Positions 1 to 7,298 of a stretch of 30,959 bases of DNA are shown in pieces. The stretch's first letter is position 1; the number at the start of each line of letters is the position of its first letter. Under the pieces are notes generated by a model. It saw nothing but the letters and a program-made list of their open reading frames with translations, was not told the DNA's origin and did not search any database. The stretch is from the NCBI GenBank assembly GCA_032068765.1, contig DAMBHY010000021.1, positions 1 to 30,959 on the forward strand, written 5' to 3'. The stretch is from DAMBHY01 sp032068765. Lineage in GTDB: Bacteria; Bacteroidota; Bacteroidia; Bacteroidales; Dysgonomonadaceae. The position numbers and the translations under genes are program-made.

Positions 1-252
1 GTGTAATTCATGCGTTTCAGTACTCATTCGCACGATTTTAAAGTGTAATTCATGCATTTCAGTACTCATCCGCACGATTTCAAAGTGTAATTCATGCATT
101 TCAGTACTCATCCGCACGATTTCAAAGTATAATTCATGCATTTCAGTACTCATCCGCACGATTTCAAAGTGTAATTCATGCATTTCAGTACTCGTTCGCA
201 TGATTTTAAAGTGTAATTAATGCATTTCAGTATTCAATTGCATTAATGTATT
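1..252. repeat. 42-bp tandem repeat array, five full copies plus a decayed sixth
   Basis: Units start at 1, 43, 85, 127 and 169, each 42 bp, with the shared core AATTCATGCATTTCAGTACT. A degenerate sixth copy starts at 211 and fades by about 250. Copies differ at only a few positions. The period is 14 codons, so a frame stays open on the minus strand from an ATG at 201 past the left edge (repeating peptide FEIVRMSTEMHELH), and a plus-strand frame is also open. In the sixth copy a C-to-A change closes the minus frame with TAA. There are no unique spacers, so this is not CRISPR. The array may extend left of the window. Confidence 0.95.
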
Positions 253-643
253 TCAAAATGATAATATTGCAACAAAATTTTATGCCTTTGCAAAGTGATA
301 TTAATACTAATAAGAACTCAATGGCACTATTTTATAAATTTACAGCAAAAACATTTACAACAAGGTTTCAAATAGAGATTCCAAATTGTTTCCACTTGGC
401 CGCAGTGACAAATATCGATTTGATTGCACTGAACTTCTTATTTTGTTCGGACAAAAGACGTATGACAACCGCTCCGTTTCATTTCATGCATCGTAGCTGC
501 AAGTGGAAATGATATACCTGCGCTACGGAATTAAATTGTTGACAGGCGTTTTAATATTATTTCCTGATATAAACAAAAGTCATTATTGTTGAGAAAGGTT
601 TATCTTTGAAATAAAATAATTTAATATCACAATAAATGGAATA
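253..643. other. Intergenic stretch with no convincing gene
   Basis: An open frame of 88 codons at 246-512 shows no recognisable motif, has no clear start context, and begins inside the decayed end of the repeat array, so I do not call it. The last 45 bases hold the promoter and leader of the following oxidoreductase gene. Confidence 0.6.
601..608 (+). promoter_or_regulatory. Bacteroidetes-type -7 box TATCTTTG upstream of the SDR gene
   Basis: TATCTTTG fits the TAnnTTTG consensus and lies 36 bases ahead of the ATG at 644. The upstream -33 element is weak. Confidence 0.55.
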
Positions 644-1399
644 ATGGAAAATTCAATTAATGACAAAATAGTTTATGTTACAGGAGGAGCCAACGGATTG
701 GGGAAAGCTATCGTTACCTTATTTTGTGAAAATGGAGCAGACGTAACATTCTGTGATATAGACTCAGAGGCAGGTAAAAATCTGTGCTGCGAGCTATCTT
801 CTTTTAAATGTTCATATCATGAAGTAGATATTTCAGATGCCACAGCACTGGAACAATCTATTAGTAAGGTAATTGAAGAAAAGGGAAATATAGATGTAAT
901 AATTAACAATGCCGGTGTCAGTCGTTTTAATTCAATACTTGATATTACAATAGAAGAATTTGATGAAGTAATGGATATCAACTTACGACCTGTATTTATC
1001 ACTTCCCAAACCCTGGCAAGACACAGAGATGCCAATCCTGAATTAAACAGTTACGGGCGCATTATCAATATTGCATCCACCCGCTATCTTATGAGTGAAC
1101 CAAACTCAGAGGCATACGCAGCATCAAAAGGAGCAATATATTCTCTTACCCATGCATTAGCAATATCATTAGGCAAGTACAATATAATAGTAAACTCTAT
1201 CAGTCCGGGATGGATTGAGACCGGCAATTATAATTTGCTAAGTACCCTCGATCACAGTCAGCACCCATCAGGCAGAGTAGGCAAACCCGAAGATATTGCA
1301 CGCACCTGCTTATTCTTATGTCAGCCAGACAATGATTTTATAAATGGCCAAAATATTGTAGTGGATGGAGGTATTACAAAGAAGATGATATACTACTAA
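644..1399 (+). CDS. SDR-family NAD(P)-dependent oxidoreductase
   Basis: A 251-residue classical short-chain dehydrogenase/reductase. The Rossmann cofactor loop TGGANGLG is at residues 13-20, NNAG at 88-91, the catalytic serine at about 145, and the YxxxK pair at Tyr158/Lys162. SPGWIETG follows the active site and the C-terminal VDGG is typical. An acidic residue at the end of strand 2 (CDID, about 37-40) suggests NAD rather than NADP. Length and motif spacing are normal for the family, so it should be active. The substrate cannot be told from sequence. It stands alone, with its own promoter box at 601-608, and no neighbour hints at a pathway. Confidence 0.9.
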   Translation: MENSINDKIVYVTGGANGLGKAIVTLFCENGADVTFCDIDSEAGKNLCCELSSFKCSYHEVDISDATALEQSISKVIEEKGNIDVIINNAGVSRFNSILDITIEEFDEVMDINLRPVFITSQTLARHRDANPELNSYGRIINIASTRYLMSEPNSEAYAASKGAIYSLTHALAISLGKYNIIVNSISPGWIETGNYNLLSTLDHSQHPSGRVGKPEDIARTCLFLCQPDNDFINGQNIVVDGGITKKMIYY

Positions 1400-1789
1400 T
1401 AAGACGAACCACAACTCTTACCCTATATGTTTTAATTATACTATAACAATTAAAAATCAGAGAGTAGAAGACTGTTCTGAAAATTGTTTTCATATCACTG
1501 TTTTTTGTGTATTGAAAGCTATAGCTTTTCGACACAAAGTTCGACATAAATATTTGAAAAACAGTAATTTGATAGTCATCTATACTCACTCTAAAAATGC
1601 TCTTGGCTACAGTTTTATTCTTGCTATTTCTATTGTAGCCAAAATTTACCCGACTGTGAGTATTTTGAGATAATTTGAATGCTCTAATGCTACTAGTACT
1701 ATAAAAAAGAAAAGTGTCGCAAATCGCTGGAATTACAACACTTAACAACTAAAACCTTTGTCTTTTTTATGCTATTTTCAGAATACTTT
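1400..1789. other. Intergenic stretch with nested inverted repeat
   Basis: No supportable gene. It contains a nested inverted repeat: ATACTCAC at 1582-1589 pairs with GTGAGTAT at 1656-1663, and inside it TTGGCTACA at 1603-1611 pairs with TGTAGCCAA at 1634-1642. A long minus-strand open frame here (1374-1748) has no protein-like features. Confidence 0.5.
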
Positions 1790-1790
1790 A

Positions 1791-1823
1791 AACAAAAAAA
1801 AGCGACTTAAAAAGTCGCTTTTG
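1791..1823 (-). terminator. Displaced original terminator of tRNA-Asp
   Basis: Read on the minus strand, AAAAGCGACTT and AAGTCGCTTTT form a perfect hairpin followed by a long T run. It lies immediately downstream (minus strand) of the left 16-bp copy of the tRNA-Asp 3' end. Inference: this was the terminator of the tRNA gene before the element inserted and pushed it about 7.3 kb away. Confidence 0.75.
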
Positions 1824-1835
1824 CGGTATGGACGG
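1820..1835 (-). repeat. Left attachment site (16-bp direct repeat)
   Basis: TTTGCGGTATGGACGG, identical to 9131-9146. It is the 3' tip of tRNA-Asp without the rest of the gene, next to the tRNA's presumed old terminator. Confidence 0.88.
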
Positions 1836-1953
1836 TAGCTCCTTTTTGCAATCAAATGAAGTTATTTGATTTATATTTTGGTTATTATAAGATGATTATG
1901 TGATTTGTATTTTTCATTCAGGAACCTGAGGATGTCAATCATAAGCAAAATTT

Positions 1954-1973
1954 CCGTCCCTTATTCCGTCCCC
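1954..1973. repeat. Left paired CCGTCCC boxes (candidate integrase/excisionase arm sites)
   Basis: CCGTCCC at 1954-1960 and 1966-1972, 12 bp apart, overlapping the 3' end of the PIN-like gene. The same pair, in the same orientation and spacing, occurs near the right end at 9058-9076. A role as recombinase arm-binding sites is inferred from position. Confidence 0.6.
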
Positions 1974-3181
1974 GATTCTTGTTCATTTTCATTACTAACT
2001 CTACCACTTAATTTTTTATGTAAATCAAGCATGTTCTTAAGATTCGTATTTGTAGTTGCTTTTTTTAGATTATCTAACCATTCAAAATAAGAGGAATCAA
2101 ATTTTGTTTTCTGTGTTATTTTATTTAGTTCTTCTATTGATTTTGAATAATCAGCAAATTTAGTTTGGATATTTAATGTTTTTAAAATTTCATTTTGCTT
2201 ATTAAGATATTCCCATATACTGTTTTGTTTATTGAATTGCTCTATTGTATTGAGATTATAAAATGAATCTAAATCAAGATAATTCGTCCTTTTTTCATCT
2301 ACTTTTCTCAATTCCTCAATTTCATTGATTACTTTCTTCGGAACGGCAATTTCAGAATGTTCAGGTGCATATTTCATAAAATCTTCAACGGAATATATCA
2401 AAATAGTGTGAGAGGTAAATTCTTTAAATTCTCGATATAGCTCTGGCAACGCTCCTTTAATTTGTCCTTGATGAATATCCCACCAATCTTTTTTTCTATC
2501 ATCGGTTATAAATATAACATCTGTATTTTTATTCTTAGCTATTTCAATAAGATGTTTCCAAATAATCAAATCTCCATATAAGCTATTCTCTTCCCCATTT
2601 TTCTTTTGTTGATAGTCTGCGAATCCAGGAGGAATCTTCTTTTCATAACGACCTTTACCCTCATTGTATATCTTTTTTAATTCTTCTTCAGAGAATTTTT
2701 CAGAGATTTTTCCTTCAAATAATTGACTGATTTTTTCATGGATCTCTGATGCATTTAAATATGAAGAGTGATTAACTTTTGTGCTGTTAAGTTTATTTAT
2801 AATTTTTGTGGTGCTGGCTTTTATAGGTTTTATAATATCTTTATCAATATCTAAGGCACAATGTTTTCTGTATCCAGCAAGTTCGCCAGTTTCCAAAGAC
2901 TGTGTCATTTTATTGATAATGTCAATAATTTTATCATAGCTACCCAAGAGATTATCCTCGACCGTTCTTTTGTTTTTAAGATATTCGTAACAAGCTTGAT
3001 AAGGGATTATTGTTTTTTTTATAAAATATTCAATATTCTCAAGAATCTTATTTCGTGTATCATGAGAGTATCTGTAAAGATTTAATAAAACATTAGCATC
3101 ATAACAAAATACTCCTTTGTCCCATATCTCATTGATAACCTCTTTTTTGATAGGATAGTATTCTGAAAAAATATTTTTCAT
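1961..3181 (-). CDS. PIN-like domain protein (PIN_8/DUF4935-like nuclease)
   Basis: A 406-residue protein whose N-terminal 250 residues look like the PIN_8 family of large PIN-like nucleases. Candidate acidic metal ligands are Asp28 (FCYDANVLLNLY), Glu66 (ACYEYL), Asp204 (YGDLIIWKHL) and Asp227/Asp228 (FITDDRKKDWW), in the expected order. The region from about 285 to 406 is rich in Lys, Glu and Asn and probably helical. PIN domains cut RNA or structured nucleic acid, and proteins of this type occur in defence islands; a defence or toxin role here is inference. It sits as the outermost gene at the left end of the element, reading outward, with its own promoter box at 3208-3215. No partner antitoxin is seen next to it. 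Confidence 0.75.
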   Translation of the reverse strand: MKNIFSEYYPIKKEVINEIWDKGVFCYDANVLLNLYRYSHDTRNKILENIEYFIKKTIIPYQACYEYLKNKRTVEDNLLGSYDKIIDIINKMTQSLETGELAGYRKHCALDIDKDIIKPIKASTTKIINKLNSTKVNHSSYLNASEIHEKISQLFEGKISEKFSEEELKKIYNEGKGRYEKKIPPGFADYQQKKNGEENSLYGDLIIWKHLIEIAKNKNTDVIFITDDRKKDWWDIHQGQIKGALPELYREFKEFTSHTILIYSVEDFMKYAPEHSEIAVPKKVINEIEELRKVDEKRTNYLDLDSFYNLNTIEQFNKQNSIWEYLNKQNEILKTLNIQTKFADYSKSIEELNKITQKTKFDSSYFEWLDNLKKATTNTNLKNMLDLHKKLSGRVSNENEQESGTE

Positions 3182-3207
3182 TGTGTTTTACTGTATTTAT
3201 ATGCTTG

Positions 3208-3215
3208 CAAATTTA
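3208..3215 (-). promoter_or_regulatory. -7 box TAAATTTG for the PIN-like gene
   Basis: The minus-strand reading TAAATTTG matches TAnnTTTG and lies 26 bases ahead of the ATG at 3181. Confidence 0.5.
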
Positions 3216-3372
3216 CGTATTTAAAGAAAATTTATCAATAAAATATTGGTAAATATTTTATTTTTTACTTGATGCCAACTATCTTAGTCCCTGCAAATTC
3301 AAATATGCATAATTTTAATAATATCAGAACCCACCTTAGCGGAGGATAGCAATAATATTTGTTAGCAATTTA

Positions 3373-3401
3373 TTGACGACGAATAAAAATAACTATCTTT
3401 G
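3373..3401 (+). promoter_or_regulatory. Promoter of the structured RNA (TTGAC ... TATCTTTG)
   Basis: TTGAC at 3373 and a perfect TATCTTTG at 3394-3401, with 18 bases between the TTG and the -7 box, place a transcription start near 3407-3409. That is about 20 bases before the outermost RNA stem and 235 bases before the next start codon. Confidence 0.65.
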
Positions 3402-3407
3402 CATTGT

Positions 3408-3578
3408 TCTTTGGAACAGCATATTGTAAGAAGTGCCTTTGCCTATCGAAATCGCCAAATTAAGAATAAGCATATACAAGGTACAGATGACTCTCCGTAT
3501 AGGGTGGGTTGTTTGTTCGTGTATATGTAGGTGTTTGGCGATACCTGATAGGCGTGGACGGCAGCCCACTTCTTTTTA
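3408..3578 (+). ncRNA. Highly structured candidate non-coding RNA, rod-like with five stacked stems
   Basis: Five nested helices are visible. P1: AAGAAGTG 3428-3435 with CACTTCTT 3567-3574. P2: GCCTATC 3441-3447 with GATAGGC 3547-3553. P3: ATCGCCAAA 3451-3459 with TTTGGCGAT 3534-3542. P4: CATATACA 3471-3478 with TGTATATG 3520-3527. P5: 3490-3496 with 3503-3509 (one mismatch, one G-T), loop GTATAG. P1-P4 are perfect and separated by asymmetric internal loops. P1 closes onto a T run (3570s), so it could itself end transcription. A promoter sits just upstream. The RNA has no credible reading frame. It could be a free small RNA or the leader of the secreted protein at 3643. The long rod recalls the shape of 6S RNA, but I see no proof of that. 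I do not recognise a named family. Confidence 0.7.
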
Positions 3579-3642
3579 TAATAACATTGTTTGATTTTTC
3601 TCTTTTGGCTGCTACAGAGTTTGCTCGTAAAAAATCGCCATT

Positions 3643-4155
3643 ATGAGAAAATTGTATTTCACCCTATCGTTTATATTTTGTATAAACATCTTTGCTTTCT
3701 CTCAAAAGTTGCTTTTAGAGCCTCAAATATCAATTAGCGAATCAAAGACGTATTTAGGCAATGGAAAATTCTCTGATTCCATATCAGCCTGTACAACGTA
3801 TTTATATGACACTGAAATAGTCCGTAAATACAATATTTATGTAACAGCAGATTTGAACAATTATTTACCCTCCTCTGAAAGTGTAGCGGATTGGAATTAT
3901 ACCGATATTACTGAAAAGGAAGAAGCGTTGCTAAAAAAGCAAGGCGTGATGTTTTGCGATACTACGGTAATTGATAAGAGGATTGCTGGCTGGTATAAAG
4001 TCTCTCATTATACAGAAAAAGAAAAACGAACACAATCGAAGCAAAATATAAATAGCGGAATTTCAGAAAATAAAAATGTTGGGAAATATAAGCCTGTTCG
4101 GAGTAAAGAAGATTTATTGAAAGCATTAGAAAATTTGAAATCCAAGAAGAAATAA
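3643..4155 (+). CDS. Small secreted protein of unknown function
   Basis: A 170-residue protein with a clear N-terminal signal peptide: charged start, hydrophobic run (about 5-18) and a likely cleavage site after AFS (about 20). The mature part has no motif I recognise. The last 35 residues are Lys-rich and end in LKALENLKSKKK, probably a short helix. It lies 65 bases after the structured RNA and may share its promoter, which would make the RNA a leader. Element cargo with a signal peptide is unusual for a replication-type element; a surface-exclusion or envelope role would be speculation. Confident as a coding gene, not in function. Confidence 0.7.
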   Translation: MRKLYFTLSFIFCINIFAFSQKLLLEPQISISESKTYLGNGKFSDSISACTTYLYDTEIVRKYNIYVTADLNNYLPSSESVADWNYTDITEKEEALLKKQGVMFCDTTVIDKRIAGWYKVSHYTEKEKRTQSKQNINSGISENKNVGKYKPVRSKEDLLKALENLKSKKK

Positions 4156-4161
4156 GCCTTT

Positions 4162-4281
4162 TCACTTTTTCTTCTTTATTGTTTTGCGTGGTTTAACGTT
4201 TAACGTTTTTAGCAATAGCTCATCGAACGGAACAGGGGTTTGTTGCTTTTCTTTTGATTGGATTTTACTTAAAATCTTCAT
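4162..4281 (-). CDS. Short basic ORF (39 aa) after the transposase remnant
   Basis: Its ATG overlaps the stop of the transposase remnant (ATGA at 4278-4281). The peptide contains PVPFDELLLKTLNVKPRK and ends in a run of lysines. The translational coupling suggests it belonged to the same insertion sequence. Its function is unknown, and it may be a non-functional tail. Confidence 0.4.
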   Translation of the reverse strand: MKILSKIQSKEKQQTPVPFDELLLKTLNVKPRKTIKKKK

Positions 4282-4556
4282 AATACTTTTCCGCCTCTTT
4301 CCAGCATTCCTAAGACTGGAGTTTTATCCTTGAAGCTACGTCCCTGAAAGTTCTTAACTTTTCTATTAGCTTGCCTGTTTTTATTCTTACCGCCAACGAA
4401 AGACTCACCCAATTCAACTTCTCCGTCTAACTGATGATTATTCTCACAGTAGAAACATTTACGGATACGTTGTAGCATAAACCACGCTGTTTTCTGCGTG
4501 AAAGCTATGTCCCTTGCTAATTGACAAGAAGAAATACCATATATTTTTACTGATAT
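4278..4556 (-). pseudogene. IS1595-family transposase remnant (ISXO2-like domain)
   Basis: The minus frame reads through GISSCQLARDIAFTQKTAWF, then MLQRIRKCF, then an ISXO2-type catalytic segment ending KTPVLGMLERGGKVL and a stop. The intact family carries a first catalytic Asp in a VExDExYxGG motif; here the text is VELGESFVGG, so that Asp has become Gly. The N-terminal zinc-ribbon part is missing (a stop lies just upstream at about 4560) and the C-terminal half, with the other catalytic residues, is lost. It is a dead fragment within the larger element. The ATG at 4478 only opens the last part; homology starts further upstream. Confidence 0.8.
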
Positions 4557-4560
4557 TTGC

Positions 4561-4568
4561 TATCTTTG
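4561..4568 (+). promoter_or_regulatory. -7 box TATCTTTG of the rep gene
   Basis: A perfect TAnnTTTG match 22 bases before the ATG at 4590. It argues against a start at the upstream TTG (4557), which would lie inside the promoter. Confidence 0.6.
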
Positions 4569-4589
4569 AACTTGTTAAGAAGCAAGACA

Positions 4590-5672
4590 ATGATAGATAG
4601 CATTAAAATAACATTGAAAGACTTTACTGGAAATTTTAATAATTGTAGGGAAGCGAAATCTAAGAATGTATTAAAAAGTCCTGACGAAAAGGAGTACTAC
4701 AACTATCGACTGCCTAATAAGACAAAGTTTGATAAGCATTCTTTGAAAGTTACTAACGTCAAAGGAGCTAAGATTAATAATGTATATCTTATCGGAAGCC
4801 TTCGTAAACGAGCCAACCATAAAGCCACGTTCAACGACCTAACCAAAGATAAATTTGAACGCACTATCCGTAACTTAGCCAAAGACCTTAATATCTCTTA
4901 TAAGGAGATTCGTAGAGCAGAATTTACCCAATGCGAAATTGGTGCAAATATAAATATGAGCTATCCCGCCAAAGAGATATTGCGAATGGTAGTTGCATAT
5001 TCATCTCTGAAACGAGATGATGAGAATATAGACAAAGGAACGCTATACTTTAAGACGAAAGGCAAATCAAAGAATGAGAGTAAAAGGGTAAAACTATATG
5101 CCAAAGATTTAGAGATAGCGAATAACTCCCATTGGAAGAAAAGAGAGCACAGAGATGAAGCTTTTGCCCGAATGCGTGAGTGCGGTAATCATATGTTAAG
5201 AATAGAGTTTACACTCAATTTTCATAGTTCTTTTAAAAGTCATCAAATGGGGTATATAAAAACGATTGGAGACCTAATTGATAATTACTATGATTTGTAT
5301 GAGTTTTGGACAAGAGAGGTGGCAAAATTCGTTTTCTATAATCGGTTAGATTATAGCAATACAAAACCAACTCCCAAAGAAAAGTATATTATTGCAGGAT
5401 TGGAAGAGTTAGGTTTTGAATGGTTTATAGACGAATATCAAAACGTTTATTCCAAAGAGAAGAAAACGCCTGATGATATTAAAAGTGCAAGAAGCAAAGC
5501 CTATACCTCAGTTCTCAAAGTATTGGATAAATACTATGACCGTAATTCGTACAATATAAATGACTTCAAAAAAGATATTGAAAAGTTTCTTATTCGGAAA
5601 AGTAACTCGGAGAGCTTTAATTTACCCATATTACAGGGTAATTTATGGAGTAATTATTATCCTAATAAGTAA
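4590..5672 (+). CDS. Replication initiator resembling phage/plasmid gene II/X (Phage_CRI) family
   Basis: A 360-residue protein starting MIDSIKITL, a typical opening of the filamentous-phage gene II/X replication family. Further likeness: a strand-turn with YLIGSLRKRANHKATFND (about 65-83), EFTQCEIGANINMSYPAKEI (about 111-130), a basic KRVKLYAKD (about 163-171), and MLRIEFTLNF (about 201-210). Such proteins nick the plus strand through a tyrosine and start rolling-circle replication; I cannot assign the nicking tyrosine. Known members serve ssDNA phages and plasmids, so the excised element may replicate as a circle. I chose the ATG at 4590, since an upstream TTG sits in the promoter box. The assignment is by pattern and moderately secure. 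Confidence 0.6.
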   Translation: MIDSIKITLKDFTGNFNNCREAKSKNVLKSPDEKEYYNYRLPNKTKFDKHSLKVTNVKGAKINNVYLIGSLRKRANHKATFNDLTKDKFERTIRNLAKDLNISYKEIRRAEFTQCEIGANINMSYPAKEILRMVVAYSSLKRDDENIDKGTLYFKTKGKSKNESKRVKLYAKDLEIANNSHWKKREHRDEAFARMRECGNHMLRIEFTLNFHSSFKSHQMGYIKTIGDLIDNYYDLYEFWTREVAKFVFYNRLDYSNTKPTPKEKYIIAGLEELGFEWFIDEYQNVYSKEKKTPDDIKSARSKAYTSVLKVLDKYYDRNSYNINDFKKDIEKFLIRKSNSESFNLPILQGNLWSNYYPNK

Positions 5673-6248
5673 TAATAAGTTAGAAAAGTAACTCTATAAT
5701 AAGATACAATATAGTGAAGCTCTTGGACAAAATGGTGTGCTTTATATATGTAAGTTGAATCACTTATCCCTTATATAGTTGAGCATGGAACAAATGTACA
5801 CTTCTCCCAGTATTATAGTGGGGGCTATTGCGCTTCTTTTGTAAATGGTGGAATATGCAGTCTAATCACTATCGGATATAGGGAAAGTGCAAACGTAATA
5901 TTTCGTTATTGTAGTGAAAGCGCAAACGTGCTTGTATGATATGTTTATCTTCTCTGGCTTTCGTCAAAGAAAAGATTTATTGATAAGTAACGAATTTTCG
6001 GACTTGGGGTGGTGTTATGTTTTCAGTTGAATCGAAGTAAATTTGATATTATTTTGTAAATCCCATTTTTAGCATTATTTTTAGCGTTAATTTGGTGTTA
6101 TTAACCCGACGTCTTAGTTTTTATAATTGTTTCAATATATAGTGCTTAAAATAAGAGATTTAAGGCAATAAAATTATGAAATGATACCCGTCTCGTTAAT
6201 ATTATACTCCTATGAAGAATAAGTATTGGAATTTTGGCATATAATGAA
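5673..6248. other. Non-coding region after rep, with small repeats; possible origin
   Basis: No gene in 576 bases. Direct repeats occur: GAAAGTGCAAACGT at 5883-5896 and GAAAGCGCAAACGT at 5916-5929; and a tandem 12-mer TTTTTAGC(A/G)TTA at 6066-6077 and 6078-6089. The second runs into a short hairpin, GTTAAT 6086-6091 with ATTAAC 6100-6105. Long non-coding DNA with repeats directly after a Rep gene is a reasonable place for a replication origin, but no nick site can be proven. Confidence 0.4.
5883..5929. repeat. Two 14-bp near-identical direct repeats, 33 bp apart
   Basis: GAAAGTGCAAACGT (5883-5896) and GAAAGCGCAAACGT (5916-5929) differ at one base. The 33-bp spacing is about three helical turns, compatible with binding of a protein on one DNA face. 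Confidence 0.6.
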
Positions 6249-7187
6249 ATGAGAATAGAAGTGTCGGCTAAGATATATGGGAAATTTTTTCTAACAGAAC
6301 CAATAACGGTAAAATTAAATCCGTATGATTTTAAAATATATTATGAAGAAGATTCATATTATATCAGCGTAAGTAAAAAAGTTGTAGATTACAAGCCTTA
6401 CATAACTAAGTATCAAGAGTACGATGGTATTCCGCAATTTACTCTAACTTCCTCTAAAATTTACCAAGATATGATAGAATGGCTTCAATATATTGAATCT
6501 ATGGGCGCTTTTAATTTTGATGTTGAGAATATTGATTGGGATGAACCTAAAATCTCTTGGATACCAGAGTGCGAGGAAGAGGAAGGTATTATGCCATTGC
6601 TGTCGCATCAGAGAATGAAAGATAGTCAGAGAAATCCCAAGCAACTAAGATTGTCTAATCTTCAAAATGTTATTATATATAGACGTACTTTAAAAGACAT
6701 CTACATTCCATTTACTTATTTTAGACAAGGGAAAGAGTTTTTTGATAAACAAAATTATTATTTTGCTTTTATAAATTTCTTTATGATGTTAGAGTATTGT
6801 TTTGCAAATGGAAAATTTAAAAAAGATGCTGTATTAAAAGAGTTGTATTTCTCTGGATTGTTACGAAAGTCTGTAAATTCGGTATTAAAAATGATTTCGG
6901 AAGAAGAATCTAAAAATCATTTTAATTGGATAAAGAATGAGTGTAAAAGGAATAATAAGAAATATGATGTTGAGGGCATTATCTATTTGTTAGTTGAATA
7001 TAGGGGAATATTATCGCACGCTGGTGGAAGGTCAAAACAATATTTGTTTGAAAACGAAAAGTTATTTTCTATTGCATTTCTTGCAAATATGATATGTTTT
7101 ATGACTTGTGGTAATTTGCAAATATATATGTTTCTTAGCGAACAGCAAAAAGAAAATTATGTTAAATATGAAGAATACAAAATTTGA
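6249..7187 (+). CDS. Uncharacterised protein with C-terminal HEPN-like motif
   Basis: A 312-residue protein from the ATG at 6249; an upstream in-frame TTG at 6234 is less likely. The N-terminal part (to about 125) is strand-rich and unassigned. The C-terminal half is helical: a helix with YYFAFINFFMMLEYCF (about 170-185), then EYRGILSHAGG, where Arg252 and His257 form an R-x4-H motif, the signature of HEPN ribonucleases, followed by another helix. HEPN domains occur in abortive-infection proteins and toxins, and an arrangement of variable N-terminus plus C-terminal HEPN is known in defence proteins such as ApeA. The motif is seen; nuclease activity and defence role are inference. It converges with the HTH gene, 111 bases apart. 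Confidence 0.55.
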   Translation: MRIEVSAKIYGKFFLTEPITVKLNPYDFKIYYEEDSYYISVSKKVVDYKPYITKYQEYDGIPQFTLTSSKIYQDMIEWLQYIESMGAFNFDVENIDWDEPKISWIPECEEEEGIMPLLSHQRMKDSQRNPKQLRLSNLQNVIIYRRTLKDIYIPFTYFRQGKEFFDKQNYYFAFINFFMMLEYCFANGKFKKDAVLKELYFSGLLRKSVNSVLKMISEEESKNHFNWIKNECKRNNKKYDVEGIIYLLVEYRGILSHAGGRSKQYLFENEKLFSIAFLANMICFMTCGNLQIYMFLSEQQKENYVKYEEYKI

Positions 7188-7298
7188 TTCCAGCTACTAC
7201 TGACCTTGCGACTTTATGAGATAACAGTTACCTTATGATTTATATTATCTGTTTGCTACGGGCATAAAAACAGCTTGTATTGACTTGTTGAGATGCGA

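Noticed and set aside
1..252. Regular repeat array as CRISPR
   Set aside because: Units are contiguous 42-mers without unique spacers, and no cas genes are present.
246..512. 88-codon open frame on the plus strand
   Set aside because: No motif, no clear start signal, begins within a decaying repeat copy; composition looks non-coding.
1374..1748. 124-codon minus-strand frame after the SDR gene
   Set aside because: Low-complexity Ser/Phe/Tyr-rich translation of AT-rich DNA, overlaps the end of the SDR gene and covers the inverted repeat.
1820..1835. Left repeat as a second tRNA gene
   Set aside because: Only the last 12 bases of the tRNA are present; no other arms exist nearby.
3408..3578. 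Structured RNA as a known riboswitch
   Set aside because: No ligand-binding core of a class I know is visible, and the downstream gene is not a metabolic or transport gene.
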